This document shows positions 6,431 to 15,380 of a DNA stretch of 38,509 nt, piece after piece. The stretch lies in the NCBI GenBank assembly GCA_029261065.1, contig JAJDCB010000027.1, positions 1 to 38,509 of the forward strand. The letters are read 5' to 3'. Both the position numbers and the translations under genes were made by a program. The DNA comes from Candidatus Omnitrophota bacterium (lineage in GTDB: Bacteria; Omnitrophota; Gorgyraeia; Zapsychrales; Zapsychraceae). Every line of letters begins with the position of its first letter. Within the stretch, counting starts at the first letter, position 1. The notes under the pieces were generated by a model. That model saw only the letters and a program-made list of their open reading frames with translations, searched no databases and was not told where the DNA came from.

Positions 6431-7366
6431 ATGATACGAACTATGTCAAAAGATGAATCCCAAGAGCGGGAATCCAAACCACGCAAACATATTCCTGTTA
6501 TGCCCAAGGAAGTTTTGCAAATGCTAAACCCTGGGGATCATGATATTTATGTGGATGGCACTTTAGGAATGGGAGGGCATGCGAAGTTGGTATTGGCGAT
6601 TATTGGTGAAAAGGGCAAGTTGATTGGTATCGATCAAGATGCGCAGTCTTTAAAAAAGGCTGAGGAGAATTTGCATATTTATAAAGATCAATGTGTTTTT
6701 GTTCAAGACAATTTTAAAAATTTGAATAAAATTTTAAAAAGGTTAGGCATTCGAAAAGTGGATCGTATTCTATTGGATTTGGGGATATCGAGTTTTCAAT
6801 TGGATAATGCCCAAAGAGGATTTAGTCTGCGTAATGACGGTCCGCTTGATATGAGAATGGATCAAGATAGTCAACTGTGCGCGTATGATTTAGTGAATTC
6901 GTTATCAGAGAAAGAAATTTCGAACATTTTAAAAGAATATGGCCAAGAACGTATGCATAATCGTATCGCACGTTTTTTAGTAACGGAACGCGCCAAGAAC
7001 CCTATTGAAACCACATCTGCCTTAAGTCATGTTGTTCTTAAAGCGATGCCGCAGGGTAAAAAAAGAGAGCGGATTCATCCTGCTACTCGAACATTTCAAG
7101 CTTTTCGTATTGCGGTGAATCGAGAACTAGAAGCGTTAGATGCCTCGTTGGATGCGTGTATTGATGCGCTATCTCCAGGAGGACGCTTGGTTGTTATTTC
7201 GTTTCATTCGTTAGAAGATAAAATTGTTAAAGGAAGATTTAAAACACTAGAGGCGGCCAATCGCGTTAGGCTGATTGTTAAAAAGCCGCTTCGCCCCAGT
7301 GAAGAAGATGTTCAACATAATTCTCGTGCTCGCAGTGCCCGTCTTCGTGTGGCAGAAAGGATTTAA
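6431..7366 (+). CDS. rsmH: 16S rRNA (cytosine(1402)-N(4))-methyltransferase RsmH
   Basis: The 311-residue enzyme methylates N4 of C1402 in the ribosomal decoding centre, using S-adenosylmethionine. Visible motifs are HIPVMPKEVLQML, the SAM-binding YVDGTLGMGGHA, the ILLDLGISSFQLD block, the RGFSLRNDGPLDMRMD block, and the C-terminal ISFHSLEDKIVK and SRARSARLRVAER. It is complete and of normal length. A second in-frame ATG at 6443 could be the real start, because the first conserved residues come about 20 codons in. Its stop overlaps the start of the ftsL-like gene by one base, implying coupled translation. Confidence 0.96.
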   Translation: MIRTMSKDESQERESKPRKHIPVMPKEVLQMLNPGDHDIYVDGTLGMGGHAKLVLAIIGEKGKLIGIDQDAQSLKKAEENLHIYKDQCVFVQDNFKNLNKILKRLGIRKVDRILLDLGISSFQLDNAQRGFSLRNDGPLDMRMDQDSQLCAYDLVNSLSEKEISNILKEYGQERMHNRIARFLVTERAKNPIETTSALSHVVLKAMPQGKKRERIHPATRTFQAFRIAVNRELEALDASLDACIDALSPGGRLVVISFHSLEDKIVKGRFKTLEAANRVRLIVKKPLRPSEEDVQHNSRARSARLRVAERI

Positions 7367-7755
7367 TGAGATTACCTCAACTTTTTAAAATTATGGGATT
7401 CTTGACTTTCGTCGCTGTCATCTATATTCATTTGCAAATGGAAATAATTGAATTGGCTTATCACGGAAAGTCTAAAGAAAAACGAATTCATAAGTTGATC
7501 GAAGAAAACGGGAACGTGACTTATTCGATTTTAATGGCTAAGTCGGCGAAACATTTAGGCATTAAGATGCTGGCTGAAGATTCTAACATGCAGTTTGCAG
7601 ATCCACAAAATGTGGTTTCTATTATCACCGATGATGAAGCCATCATTGAGAAACCAAAAGAGGTTATCAAACAAAAATCAAAAGAAAATCCTCTTTTGAG
7701 TTTATTATCTTTTGGTTCCTCGGCGGAAGCCACTACCGTGACACGTGATAGATAA
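7366..7755 (+). CDS. ftsL: FtsL-like cell division protein
   Basis: The 129-residue bitopic protein has a short cytoplasmic N-terminus, one membrane helix (about residues 8-25) and a heptad-patterned periplasmic segment to about residue 75. It ends in a low-complexity Lys-rich tail. FtsL sequences are poorly conserved, so the call rests on size, topology and its place between rsmH and ftsI, where FtsL normally lies. FtsL joins FtsB and FtsQ to activate the FtsW-FtsI septal synthase. The roughly 50-residue tail beyond the coil is longer than usual. It overlaps the rsmH stop by one base. A long palindromic element separates it from ftsI. Confidence 0.8.
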   Translation: MRLPQLFKIMGFLTFVAVIYIHLQMEIIELAYHGKSKEKRIHKLIEENGNVTYSILMAKSAKHLGIKMLAEDSNMQFADPQNVVSIITDDEAIIEKPKEVIKQKSKENPLLSLLSFGSSAEATTVTRDR

Positions 7756-7817
7756 CGAAGTGTTATTTTCTTGTATTTTAAATTTCATACTATAAAGATT
7801 ATTTCTTGGAAATCTAA

Positions 7818-8037
7818 ATGGGTAACCTAGAGGCTAAAAGAGGTTGTCATGCTCAAACATCCTTCGCTCGATAGCTTTTTTTTATTAAGGGGCAAAACCA
7901 TATGATCACAAGAGCGAGTTTGTCGCAAAGCGACGTTGTTTGAGCGAATGATCATATGGTTTTGCCTCTTAATTGATTGTAAGCTATCGGCTGCGGAACT
8001 GCGCGTGACAACCTCTTTTAGCCTCTAGGTTACCCAT
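7818..8037. repeat. Long palindromic element 1 (220 bp) between ftsL and ftsI
   Basis: The ends are a perfect 32-bp inverted repeat (7818-7849 and 8006-8037, core CCTAGAGGCT). Inside is a second inverted pair (CAAAACCATATGATCA with its complement) and an innermost GTCGC/GCGAC hairpin in a loop containing GCTCAAACAACGTCGC (minus strand). No gene is encoded. It belongs to a family with 12696-12935, which has the same layout in the opposite orientation, and shares loop sequence with 16477-16603. It could fold into one tall hairpin in the operon transcript. Confidence 0.92.
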
Positions 8038-8066
8038 GTAAAGCTTTAAAACATCATAAAAATATT

Positions 8067-9743
8067 GTGCAATTTCGAAAATACGGACTTAGGTTTAGTT
8101 TAATTTTTTTAATCCTCATCGTCGCTCTATGCGGTTTTTCGATCAAGCTCGTATTAATCCAAATCTTCAAATCTTCCCACCTTGCTAGCCTAGCAGAAAA
8201 ACAACACCGCCATTCCATTGAGATTGAACCCATCCGTGGGACGATCTATGATCGTAATTTAAGACCAATGGCGTTAAATATCTCGGCCTATTCTCTATTT
8301 GCAAATCCTCGCATGATGACAGCAAAGGATAAGGCTAAGGCGTTAAAATATTTACCGGAATTGCTCAATATAAAACCTAGTTTCGTTAAGGAGCGATTAG
8401 CGCGTAAGAAGTATTTTATTTGGATCAAACGTAAGATGCCTGTTGATATGGCTGATAAGATTAAGGCCCTTAAAATTGCTGGACTTAGTTTTATGAATGA
8501 AAGTAAACGTTTTTATCCAAATGGTGCTCTTGCTGCGCATGTCATTGGTTATGCGGGTACGGATAATACGGGATTAGAGGGGATGGAGTTGTATTATGAA
8601 AAGTATTTAAAAGGGGAAGCTGGGTGGAGTCAAATCATACGGGATGCCAAACAGCAATCGTTAATGTTGGAAAATTATTATGTAGCCCCAAAGCATGGTA
8701 AAAATCTTGTTTTAACCATAGATGAGACGGTTCAATATATTACAGAAAGGGCCTTGGACCGTGGTGTTGAAAAGCATAATCCTAAAGGGGCGACTGCGAT
8801 TGTGATGGATGTAAAAACAGGAGAAATTATTGCCTTGGCCAATCGCCCGACGTATAATTTAGATGATGTCGCCAATAGTAGTTTAGAAAGTCGAACGAAT
8901 AGGGCTGTTAGTTATGTGTATGAACCGGGATCTGTATTAAAGATGATAACGGCAGCAGCGGCGTTGGAAGAAGGGGCCTTTAAAGAAAGTGATGAAATAT
9001 TTTGTGAAAATGGCAAATACCGCGTCGCTAATCATATCTTGACAGATCACCGGCCGCATGGGACATTAACGTTTGAAGAGGTCATTAAACTTTCCAGTAA
9101 TATCGGAACCGTCAAGATTGCTCAGAAATTGGGTCCGGATATTATCTATAAATATGGACAACGATTTCGATTAGGTAAGAAAACGAATATTTCTATGAAA
9201 GGCGAGGTTTCTGGTTGGCTTAAGGCCCCAAAGTTATGGTCTAAGACAACGATTGGTGCGATTCCTATAGGTTATGAAGTCACCGTGACTCCCATACAAC
9301 TTGTTTGTGCTGTTGCGGCCGTTGCTAATGGTGGTGTGTATATGAAACCGCAAGTGGTTAAGTATATTAAAGATCAGCAAGATAATATTATTAAATCTTT
9401 TAAGCCTGAGGTTGTTGACCGTATAATAAGTATTGATACAGCCAATCGTGTTAATGAAATATTATCTAAAGTTGTGGAGGATGGAACAGGCAAAAGAGCC
9501 AGGATTGATGGTGTTAAAGTCGCGGGTAAAACAGGAACGGCCCGTAAAGTTGTTGATGGTGCTTATGCAAAAGGAAAGTACTACGCTTCTTTTGTAGGCT
9601 TTGCACCCGCGGATAATCCTCGTATAGCTGCTGTTGTCATTTTTGATGAACCGCATCCAAGTTATTTTGGAGGAACGGTATCAGCTCCTGTGTTTAAAGA
9701 AATTGTTGAGAATGCTCTTAAATATTTGGAAATTTCTGGGTAG
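8067..9743 (+). CDS. ftsI: Septal peptidoglycan transpeptidase FtsI (PBP3, class B)
   Basis: The 558-residue protein has an N-terminal membrane anchor (about residues 9-31), a PBP dimerisation domain starting at EPIRGTIYDRNLRPMA, and a transpeptidase domain. The three penicillin-binding motifs are present: SVLK with catalytic S289, SSN at 343-345 and KTGT at 488-491. There is no PASTA domain, unlike SpoVD types. It cross-links septal peptidoglycan together with FtsW. The start is a GTG at 8067, since no ATG lies upstream in frame near the conserved N-terminus. The first 150 codons are unusually C-rich at third positions compared with the rest, next to palindromic element 1. Confidence 0.95.
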   Translation: MQFRKYGLRFSLIFLILIVALCGFSIKLVLIQIFKSSHLASLAEKQHRHSIEIEPIRGTIYDRNLRPMALNISAYSLFANPRMMTAKDKAKALKYLPELLNIKPSFVKERLARKKYFIWIKRKMPVDMADKIKALKIAGLSFMNESKRFYPNGALAAHVIGYAGTDNTGLEGMELYYEKYLKGEAGWSQIIRDAKQQSLMLENYYVAPKHGKNLVLTIDETVQYITERALDRGVEKHNPKGATAIVMDVKTGEIIALANRPTYNLDDVANSSLESRTNRAVSYVYEPGSVLKMITAAAALEEGAFKESDEIFCENGKYRVANHILTDHRPHGTLTFEEVIKLSSNIGTVKIAQKLGPDIIYKYGQRFRLGKKTNISMKGEVSGWLKAPKLWSKTTIGAIPIGYEVTVTPIQLVCAVAAVANGGVYMKPQVVKYIKDQQDNIIKSFKPEVVDRIISIDTANRVNEILSKVVEDGTGKRARIDGVKVAGKTGTARKVVDGAYAKGKYYASFVGFAPADNPRIAAVVIFDEPHPSYFGGTVSAPVFKEIVENALKYLEISG

Positions 9744-9787
9744 CCATCGAATCGTTAACGCGGACGGGTGTAGAACCCGCCCCTTAT

Positions 9788-9839
9788 GTCATTCCCGCGA
9801 AAGCGGGAATCCTATGGGGTAAACTCCAGCGGGAATGAC
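9788..9839. repeat. REP-type palindrome (GTCATTCCCGC family)
   Basis: GTCATTCCCGC and its complement GCGGGAATGAC bound a short palindrome with an internal hairpin (CCCGCGAAAGCGGG) and a fixed stretch GGGGTAAACTCCAGCGGG. Related copies lie at 25263-25393, 27733-27810 and 29890-30050. It occupies the ftsI-murE gap. Confidence 0.88.
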
Positions 9840-9864
9840 AACAGTTATTGTGAATTGAAATAAA

Positions 9865-11322
9865 ATGACTCTAGAAGAAATAATAAACAACATCTACGAT
9901 CAAGATATTAATCCTGTCTATAAAACATGGGATATCGAATCGATAAATTCTGATTCAAGAAAAGTAAAACGTAACAGTTTGTTTGTAGCCCTTAAAGGTT
10001 CGGCTTATGATGGCGATGATTTTGTGCCTGAGGCGATAGCGAAGGGAGCTAAAGTGATTGTGACGGAATCAGAAGATCTTAAAGCGGATAAGGCCGACGA
10101 TGTTTGTTTTCTTCGTGTTAAAAATGCTGATCAGTTTTTAAGACAAATAGCGACGAACTTTTATCAAGAACCCTCAAAAAAGGTTAAGACAATTGGTATT
10201 ACAGGGACGAATGGTAAGACGACGATATCGTATTTGATTGAGGCTATTTTACGAGAAGCGAGTTTTGATTGTGGTGTGATTGGAACGGTGAATTATCGTA
10301 TTGGAGAGAAAAAGTTGCCTTCAGTTAATACAACGCCTGCCTTGCTTGATAGTCAAGATTTGCTTCTTACTATGGCGGAGGAGGGCGTTGAATATTGTAT
10401 CATGGAGGTCTCATCCCATGCTCTTGATCAAGGGCGTACAGATTTAATCGATTTTCATACAGCTGTTTTTACAAATCTCACCGGAGACCATCTTGATTAT
10501 CATAAAACGATGGAACAATATTTTAACGCCAAATCAAAATTATTTACAGATTTAGAAAGTGATGCAACCTCCGTTATCAATTGTGACGATCGGTATGGGC
10601 GTAAATTAATTTCAAAGACTTCTTCAAAGGTTGTAACCTACGGCATTGAGAACAATGCACAAGTGATGGCCCGAGACATTCAACTTGGTATTACCGATAC
10701 GCGCTTTAAGCTGACGTGTGAACAGGGAGAGGCTATTATTCGAACAAATTTGGTTGGCATTTATAACGTTTATAATATTCTGGCCGCGACGGCTGTGTGT
10801 TTGAATGACAATATTGGATTAGAAAAAATTGTTAGTGCTGTTGGTCGACTTAAGATGGTTCCAGGGCGTCTTGAAAGTGTTGATTGTCAGCAAGATTTTT
10901 CAATCTTTATTGACTATGCTCATACACAAGATGCTTTAGAAAATGTTTTAAAGGCTATAAGGGCGGTGCGCGATTCTAAGATTATCATTGTGTTTGGTTG
11001 CGGGGGAAATCGAGATAAGTTAAAGAGAAAAGAGATGGGAATGGCCGCGTGTCACTTAGCCGATTATTCTATTGTTACGACGGATAATCCAAGATCAGAA
11101 AATCCTCAAGATATTATTACGCAAATTGTGGAAGGCTTTGATAATCATAATTATGAAGTTGTCCTCGAGCGAGAAGAGGCCATCAAAAAGGCATTATCTA
11201 TCGCGCGCTCAGGTGATATTGTTCTTATTGCAGGAAAAGGGCATGAAAATTATCAAGTATTTAAAGACCGAACCATTAAGTTTGATGAAAGAGCCATCAT
11301 CCGCCAATACTTAAGATGTTAA
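9865..11322 (+). CDS. murE: UDP-MurNAc-L-Ala-D-Glu:meso-diaminopimelate ligase MurE
   Basis: The 485-residue Mur ligase adds the third residue of the peptidoglycan stem peptide in an ATP-dependent cytoplasmic step. It has an N-terminal UDP-binding domain (SINSDSRKVKRNSLFVALKG), a central ATPase domain with the P-loop TGTNGKTT (K118) and the MEVSSHALDQGR block, and a C-terminal domain. The substrate motif is DNPR at 407-410, the signature for meso-diaminopimelate rather than lysine, which indicates DAP-type peptidoglycan. Its end overlaps murF by seven bases. Confidence 0.96.
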   Translation: MTLEEIINNIYDQDINPVYKTWDIESINSDSRKVKRNSLFVALKGSAYDGDDFVPEAIAKGAKVIVTESEDLKADKADDVCFLRVKNADQFLRQIATNFYQEPSKKVKTIGITGTNGKTTISYLIEAILREASFDCGVIGTVNYRIGEKKLPSVNTTPALLDSQDLLLTMAEEGVEYCIMEVSSHALDQGRTDLIDFHTAVFTNLTGDHLDYHKTMEQYFNAKSKLFTDLESDATSVINCDDRYGRKLISKTSSKVVTYGIENNAQVMARDIQLGITDTRFKLTCEQGEAIIRTNLVGIYNVYNILAATAVCLNDNIGLEKIVSAVGRLKMVPGRLESVDCQQDFSIFIDYAHTQDALENVLKAIRAVRDSKIIIVFGCGGNRDKLKRKEMGMAACHLADYSIVTTDNPRSENPQDIITQIVEGFDNHNYEVVLEREEAIKKALSIARSGDIVLIAGKGHENYQVFKDRTIKFDERAIIRQYLRC

Positions 11323-12677
11323 CATTACAAGAAATTATCTCCTCAACAGACGCTAAGCTTATCTTAAGCGGGTGCGATTGTGATTCATCTACCTTTGTCT
11401 TAAAAGGTGTATCTACCGACACAAGGACCATTAAGAAAAATGATATCTTTGTTGCCATTAAGGGGCCGAACTTTGATGGGCATCAATTTATTAGTCAAGC
11501 GATACGGGCTGGAGCGAAAGCCGTTGTGGTCTCAAAGCGTGTAGCAACCAAGTGTGATGTTCCTCTTCTAAAAGTTTTAGATACAACAGAAGCTTTAGGA
11601 TTAATGGCTAGATGTTATCGTCAAAAGTTTTCTATTCCTGTGATTGCCATTACAGGAAGTGCGGGGAAGACCACAACAAAAGATATGATAGGTTTGGTCT
11701 TATCGCAGAAATATAAGGTTTTAAAAAATGTTAAAACAGAAAACAATCAGTATGGTGTTCCTTTAACACTATTTAAGTTAAAAAAATCTCATGAAGTAAT
11801 CGTGTTAGAGCTGGGGACGAATCAAAAAGGGGATATTGCGTGGTTAGCAAAAATTTGTCAGCCAACGGTTGCTGTTTTTACGAATATTGGTGAGTCTCAT
11901 CTGGCAGGTTTAAAAAACGCTTATGGGGTTTTTTGTGAAAAGGCACAATTAATTAAGGGGATGAGTAAAGGAACTGTGATTTTTAACAAAGATGACCCTT
12001 ATTTAAGTAAATTGTCTTTACGTGCAAAAGGCTTAAAAAAGTTAAGCTATAGCTTAAAATCACGATCAAACCTTCAGGCAAAAAATATTTTGTCAAATCA
12101 GCAGAAATTGAGTTTTTCAGTAGGGCGTAACCATTTCCAACTAAATACGTTAGCAAAGCACAACATTGCGAACGCATTAGCTGCAATTTCCTGTGGTCGG
12201 TTATTTAATATTAGTTATAATAATATTAATAAAGCGCTTAAGAAAAAGCCATTTGATCAAGGTCGGCAGCAGTTAAAACGTATCTCTGGGATGTGGGTGA
12301 TTGATGATACGTATAACTGTAATCCTGTTTCATTAGTGAGTGCTATTCAATCCTTAACAGACTTTGAAAACAAGGGCCGCAAAATATTGGTTTGTTCAGA
12401 TATGTTAGAGTTAGGGCCAAAATCAATAGAGTTGCATCAATCGATGGGCCGGCTAATTGGGCGCTCCTCAATTGATTGTTGCGTAACAACAGGCCAGGCA
12501 TCCAAACATATTTCTTCTGCTTTACGCCGTTCTAATTCCACAATTGAAAATCATCACTATACATCACAAGAAGATGTTCAAAGTTTTTTAAAGAAGTTTT
12601 GTCAAGCGGGTGATGCCTTGTTGGTAAAGGGTTCAAGAGGGATGAGGATGGAACGCGTTGTCAATTCATTAAAATGA
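11316..12677 (+). CDS. murF: UDP-MurNAc-tripeptide:D-Ala-D-Ala ligase MurF
   Basis: The 453-residue protein adds the D-Ala-D-Ala dipeptide, completing UDP-MurNAc-pentapeptide. Visible features are the N-terminal substrate domain (GVSTDTRTIKKNDIFVAIKG), the ATP site ITGSAGKTTTKDM with K118, the NNQYGVPLTLF motif typical of MurF, and DDTYNCNPVS followed by the C-terminal domain. Length is normal. It overlaps murE by seven bases. The downstream gap to mraY is filled by palindromic element 2. Confidence 0.96.
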   Translation: MLTLQEIISSTDAKLILSGCDCDSSTFVLKGVSTDTRTIKKNDIFVAIKGPNFDGHQFISQAIRAGAKAVVVSKRVATKCDVPLLKVLDTTEALGLMARCYRQKFSIPVIAITGSAGKTTTKDMIGLVLSQKYKVLKNVKTENNQYGVPLTLFKLKKSHEVIVLELGTNQKGDIAWLAKICQPTVAVFTNIGESHLAGLKNAYGVFCEKAQLIKGMSKGTVIFNKDDPYLSKLSLRAKGLKKLSYSLKSRSNLQAKNILSNQQKLSFSVGRNHFQLNTLAKHNIANALAAISCGRLFNISYNNINKALKKKPFDQGRQQLKRISGMWVIDDTYNCNPVSLVSAIQSLTDFENKGRKILVCSDMLELGPKSIELHQSMGRLIGRSSIDCCVTTGQASKHISSALRRSNSTIENHHYTSQEDVQSFLKKFCQAGDALLVKGSRGMRMERVVNSLK

Positions 12678-12695
12678 AGTTCTTTGGAAGTTTAG

Positions 12696-12935
12696 GTGAG
12701 TACCCTAGAGGCTGAGAAATTTTGTCACGCGCAGTTCCGAAGCCGATAGCTTACAATAGATTGATGGACAAGACATATGATCATTCGCTTCAGACAGTCC
12801 TCGCTACGCATTTTTCTAAAAATTGCTTGCTGCGGAACTCGCTCAATGATCATATGTCTTGTCCACCAATAGAAAAAGCTATCGAGCGAAGGTTGTTTGA
12901 GCATGGCAGAATTTCTCAGCCTCTAGGGTACTCAC
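12696..12935. repeat. Long palindromic element 2 (240 bp) between murF and mraY
   Basis: The terminal arms 12696-12727 and 12904-12935 pair at 30 of 32 positions, and the two exceptions are G.T wobbles. An inner inverted pair (GGACAAGACATATGATCA and its complement) surrounds a loop. The element has the same layout as element 1 in reverse orientation, with block GCTCAAACA(A/T)CCTTCGCTCG on one shoulder and CGCGCAGTTCCG on the other. Eight arm positions differ from element 1, and each is matched on the opposite arm. A 77-codon open frame across it is a by-product of the palindrome. Confidence 0.92.
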
Positions 12936-12986
12936 TGAAGATTTCAAAGACATAAAAAAAGTTAACAAGAAAGTTCATTTATACCC

Positions 12987-14075
12987 ATGCTATATTATCT
13001 CTCCGAGTTGCGTGATGTTTTCTCCAGTTTAAATATTTTTCGTTATATTACTTTCCGTGCCGGGATGGCGGTTGTTACAACTTTTTTGATATGTGTTGTT
13101 TTTGGTCCGTGGGTGATTAAGAAGTTAAGGCAGATGAAAGTTCAAGAAGTTGCAAAAAGAGCGGATTGTCCGGATTTAGATCAGTTTCAACATTCTAAAG
13201 AAGGAACGCCGACGATGGGTGGGGTATTTGTTATTGGTAGTATTGTCATGACTGTTTTGTTTTGGGCTGATTTGACCAATAGATATATCTTGCTTACGCT
13301 TTTGACAGGTGTCTGGTTGGCGGTTTTAGGTTTTGTTGATGATTACATGAAGTTGACCCGAAAAGGGGGCAAGAGGGGGATATCCAAGCGAACAAAATTA
13401 ATTTGGCAAATTTTGCTTGGATTTTTTATTGGGTCTTATGTTTATTATGATCCTTCTGTTTCAAACAAACTCGATTTACCTTTCTTTAAAGAGTATCTCT
13501 TAGATATAGGAATTTTTTATATTCCCTTTGTGGCCTTAATTATTATTGGTTCTTCAAATGCCGTTAATCTAACGGACGGTCTTGATGGTTTAGCTATTGG
13601 TTGTGTTTTGATTGTAAGCATCACATTAGGGGTTTTAAGTTATATCACCGGTCATTTTGAAATGAGTCAGTATCTTTATATTCCGTTTGTTTCAGGTTCC
13701 GGAGAATTGGCTATTGTGTGTGCGGCTATTTTAGGGGCGAGTCTCGGATTTCTTTGGTTTAATTGTCATCCAGCGAGCGTCTTTATGGGAGATGTTGGTT
13801 CGCTTTCTCTTGGAGGGATGTTGGGCGCGATGTCGATATTTATAAAAAAAGAATTGTTGCTAGCCTTGTTAGGCGGGATTTTTGTTATTGAGGCGGTTTC
13901 TGTTATCTTACAAGTTTATTCGGTTCGATATCGGGGAAAAAAGCTTTTTAAGATCGCACCTATTCATCATCATTTCCAAATGTGCGGATGGCATGAATCA
14001 AAAATCATTATTCGATTTTGGATCATCGCGATTATTTTTGCGTTATTAACTTTAACCTCTTTAAAGGTTCGTTGA
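12987..14075 (+). CDS. mraY: Phospho-MurNAc-pentapeptide translocase MraY
   Basis: The 362-residue protein has about ten membrane segments and makes lipid I from UDP-MurNAc-pentapeptide and undecaprenyl phosphate. Conserved loops are present: EGTPTMGGVF, FVDDYMKL with the DD pair, NLTDGLDGLA, the NCHPASVFMGDVGSLSLGG block, and PIHHHFQMCGW with the HHH motif. It is complete and of normal length. It follows palindromic element 2 by 51 bases. The tail overlaps murD by one base (TGATG), so the two are likely coupled. Confidence 0.96.
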   Translation: MLYYLSELRDVFSSLNIFRYITFRAGMAVVTTFLICVVFGPWVIKKLRQMKVQEVAKRADCPDLDQFQHSKEGTPTMGGVFVIGSIVMTVLFWADLTNRYILLTLLTGVWLAVLGFVDDYMKLTRKGGKRGISKRTKLIWQILLGFFIGSYVYYDPSVSNKLDLPFFKEYLLDIGIFYIPFVALIIIGSSNAVNLTDGLDGLAIGCVLIVSITLGVLSYITGHFEMSQYLYIPFVSGSGELAIVCAAILGASLGFLWFNCHPASVFMGDVGSLSLGGMLGAMSIFIKKELLLALLGGIFVIEAVSVILQVYSVRYRGKKLFKIAPIHHHFQMCGWHESKIIIRFWIIAIIFALLTLTSLKVR

Positions 14076-15364
14076 TGCTCGATATTAAAGGAAAGACAAT
14101 ATCTATTTTAGGGCTTCAACGCAGTGGTTTGGCTGCAGCACAATTGGCTTTGAAGCTTGGGGGCTCTCCTAAATTATCTGATCTAAGCCCTTCTGATAAA
14201 TGTCCACCTGAAACGTTGCGTTGGATTAAAGAGAATAACATTCCCGTGGCCTTTGATGGACATCCGCGCAATTTTATTGAAGGCAGTGATGTGATTGTGT
14301 TGAGCCCCGGGGTTCGTCACGACTGTGCTCCTGTTCAATTGGCTCGATCGCTTGGTATTCTTGTTTTAGGCGAGATAGAATTTGCTTTTCAATTTTGTCA
14401 GGCGCCTGTTATTGCTGTCACAGGAAGCAATGGAAAGACGACTGTCGTCACGTTGATGGATTTGGTCTTGGAACGAGCCGGTTTTAAGAGTGCTTTATGT
14501 GGCAATGTCGGAATGCCTTTTTCAAATTATGTGACAGAAGCATACGATTATATTGTTTTAGAAGTCAGTTCGTTTCAATTGGAAAGTATGTTAGATGTAT
14601 CGCAATATAAAAACAAGGAATGGAAAGGCTTTAAACCGCATGTGGCAGCCCTTTTAAATTTTAGTCAAAATCATTTAGATCGTCATTCGGATCTTAACGA
14701 ATACCTGCATGCCAAGCTTCGTATTTTTGAAAATCAAGATAAAGGTGATTTTACTGTTTTGAATGCTCAAAATTCTCATTTAAAAAATCATCTAAAAGAC
14801 AGTACCGCGCAAATTTCTTTTTTTAATAATTTTCCAAATGACGAATTTCCCCACAATCAAAATTTTTCAGCTGTTTCGCAAATGGCCAATATTTTAGGCA
14901 TTTCAAAACAGATATGTGAGGATGTCTTTGCGAGTTTTAGTGGTGTCGAACATCGCATGGAACGCGTGCGTACGATTAACGGTATTGACTTTGTTAATGA
15001 TTCCAAATCCACAACAACAGAAGCCAGTCAGTGGGCCTTAAACAATATTCAACAACCCATCCACATGATCTGCGGCGGCCGCGATAAAAATTTAGATTTC
15101 TCAACCCTCTCTGAGATTGTTAAACAAAAAGTTTCTAAGATGTATGTCTATGGTGAGGCCAAAGAAAAGATACGAGACGCCTACAAAAACATCATAGACA
15201 TCGAAGAGTTTTCAGCCCTAAACGAAGCCGTTGCCAAAGCCAGACATTCCGCCAAAGAGGGAGACTGCGTTATCCTATCTCCGATGTGCGCCAGTTTCGA
15301 CATGTTCAAAGATTATGAGGAGCGGGGGCGGGTTTTTAAGGAAATTGTTGAGAAATTGACATAA
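14075..15364 (+). CDS. murD: UDP-MurNAc-L-alanine:D-glutamate ligase MurD
   Basis: The 429-residue cytoplasmic ligase adds D-Glu. It shows the N-terminal Rossmann domain (KTISILGLQRSGLAAAQLA), a P-loop GSNGKTTVVT with K121, LEVSSFQLE, a LNFSQNHLDRH motif, and a C-terminal domain with NDSKSTTTEAS and ICGGRDKNLD. The ATG at 14075 is preferred over an upstream start at 14018, because MLDIKGKTI is the normal N-terminus and it overlaps the mraY stop by one base. Codons in about 15040-15310 are markedly C-rich compared with the rest. The last 48 bp recur at 16413-16460 after the next gene. Confidence 0.95.
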   Translation: MLDIKGKTISILGLQRSGLAAAQLALKLGGSPKLSDLSPSDKCPPETLRWIKENNIPVAFDGHPRNFIEGSDVIVLSPGVRHDCAPVQLARSLGILVLGEIEFAFQFCQAPVIAVTGSNGKTTVVTLMDLVLERAGFKSALCGNVGMPFSNYVTEAYDYIVLEVSSFQLESMLDVSQYKNKEWKGFKPHVAALLNFSQNHLDRHSDLNEYLHAKLRIFENQDKGDFTVLNAQNSHLKNHLKDSTAQISFFNNFPNDEFPHNQNFSAVSQMANILGISKQICEDVFASFSGVEHRMERVRTINGIDFVNDSKSTTTEASQWALNNIQQPIHMICGGRDKNLDFSTLSEIVKQKVSKMYVYGEAKEKIRDAYKNIIDIEEFSALNEAVAKARHSAKEGDCVILSPMCASFDMFKDYEERGRVFKEIVEKLT

Positions 15365-15380
15365 AATTGCGAAATAGATT

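Noticed and set aside
12722-12955. 77-codon open frame between murF and mraY
   Set aside because: It lies almost entirely in palindromic element 2, and its sequence is dictated by the palindrome.
14018-14074. Upstream start for murD giving 19 extra residues
   Set aside because: The extra residues lie inside mraY and do not fit the MurD N-terminus; the ATG at 14075 overlaps the mraY stop in the usual way.
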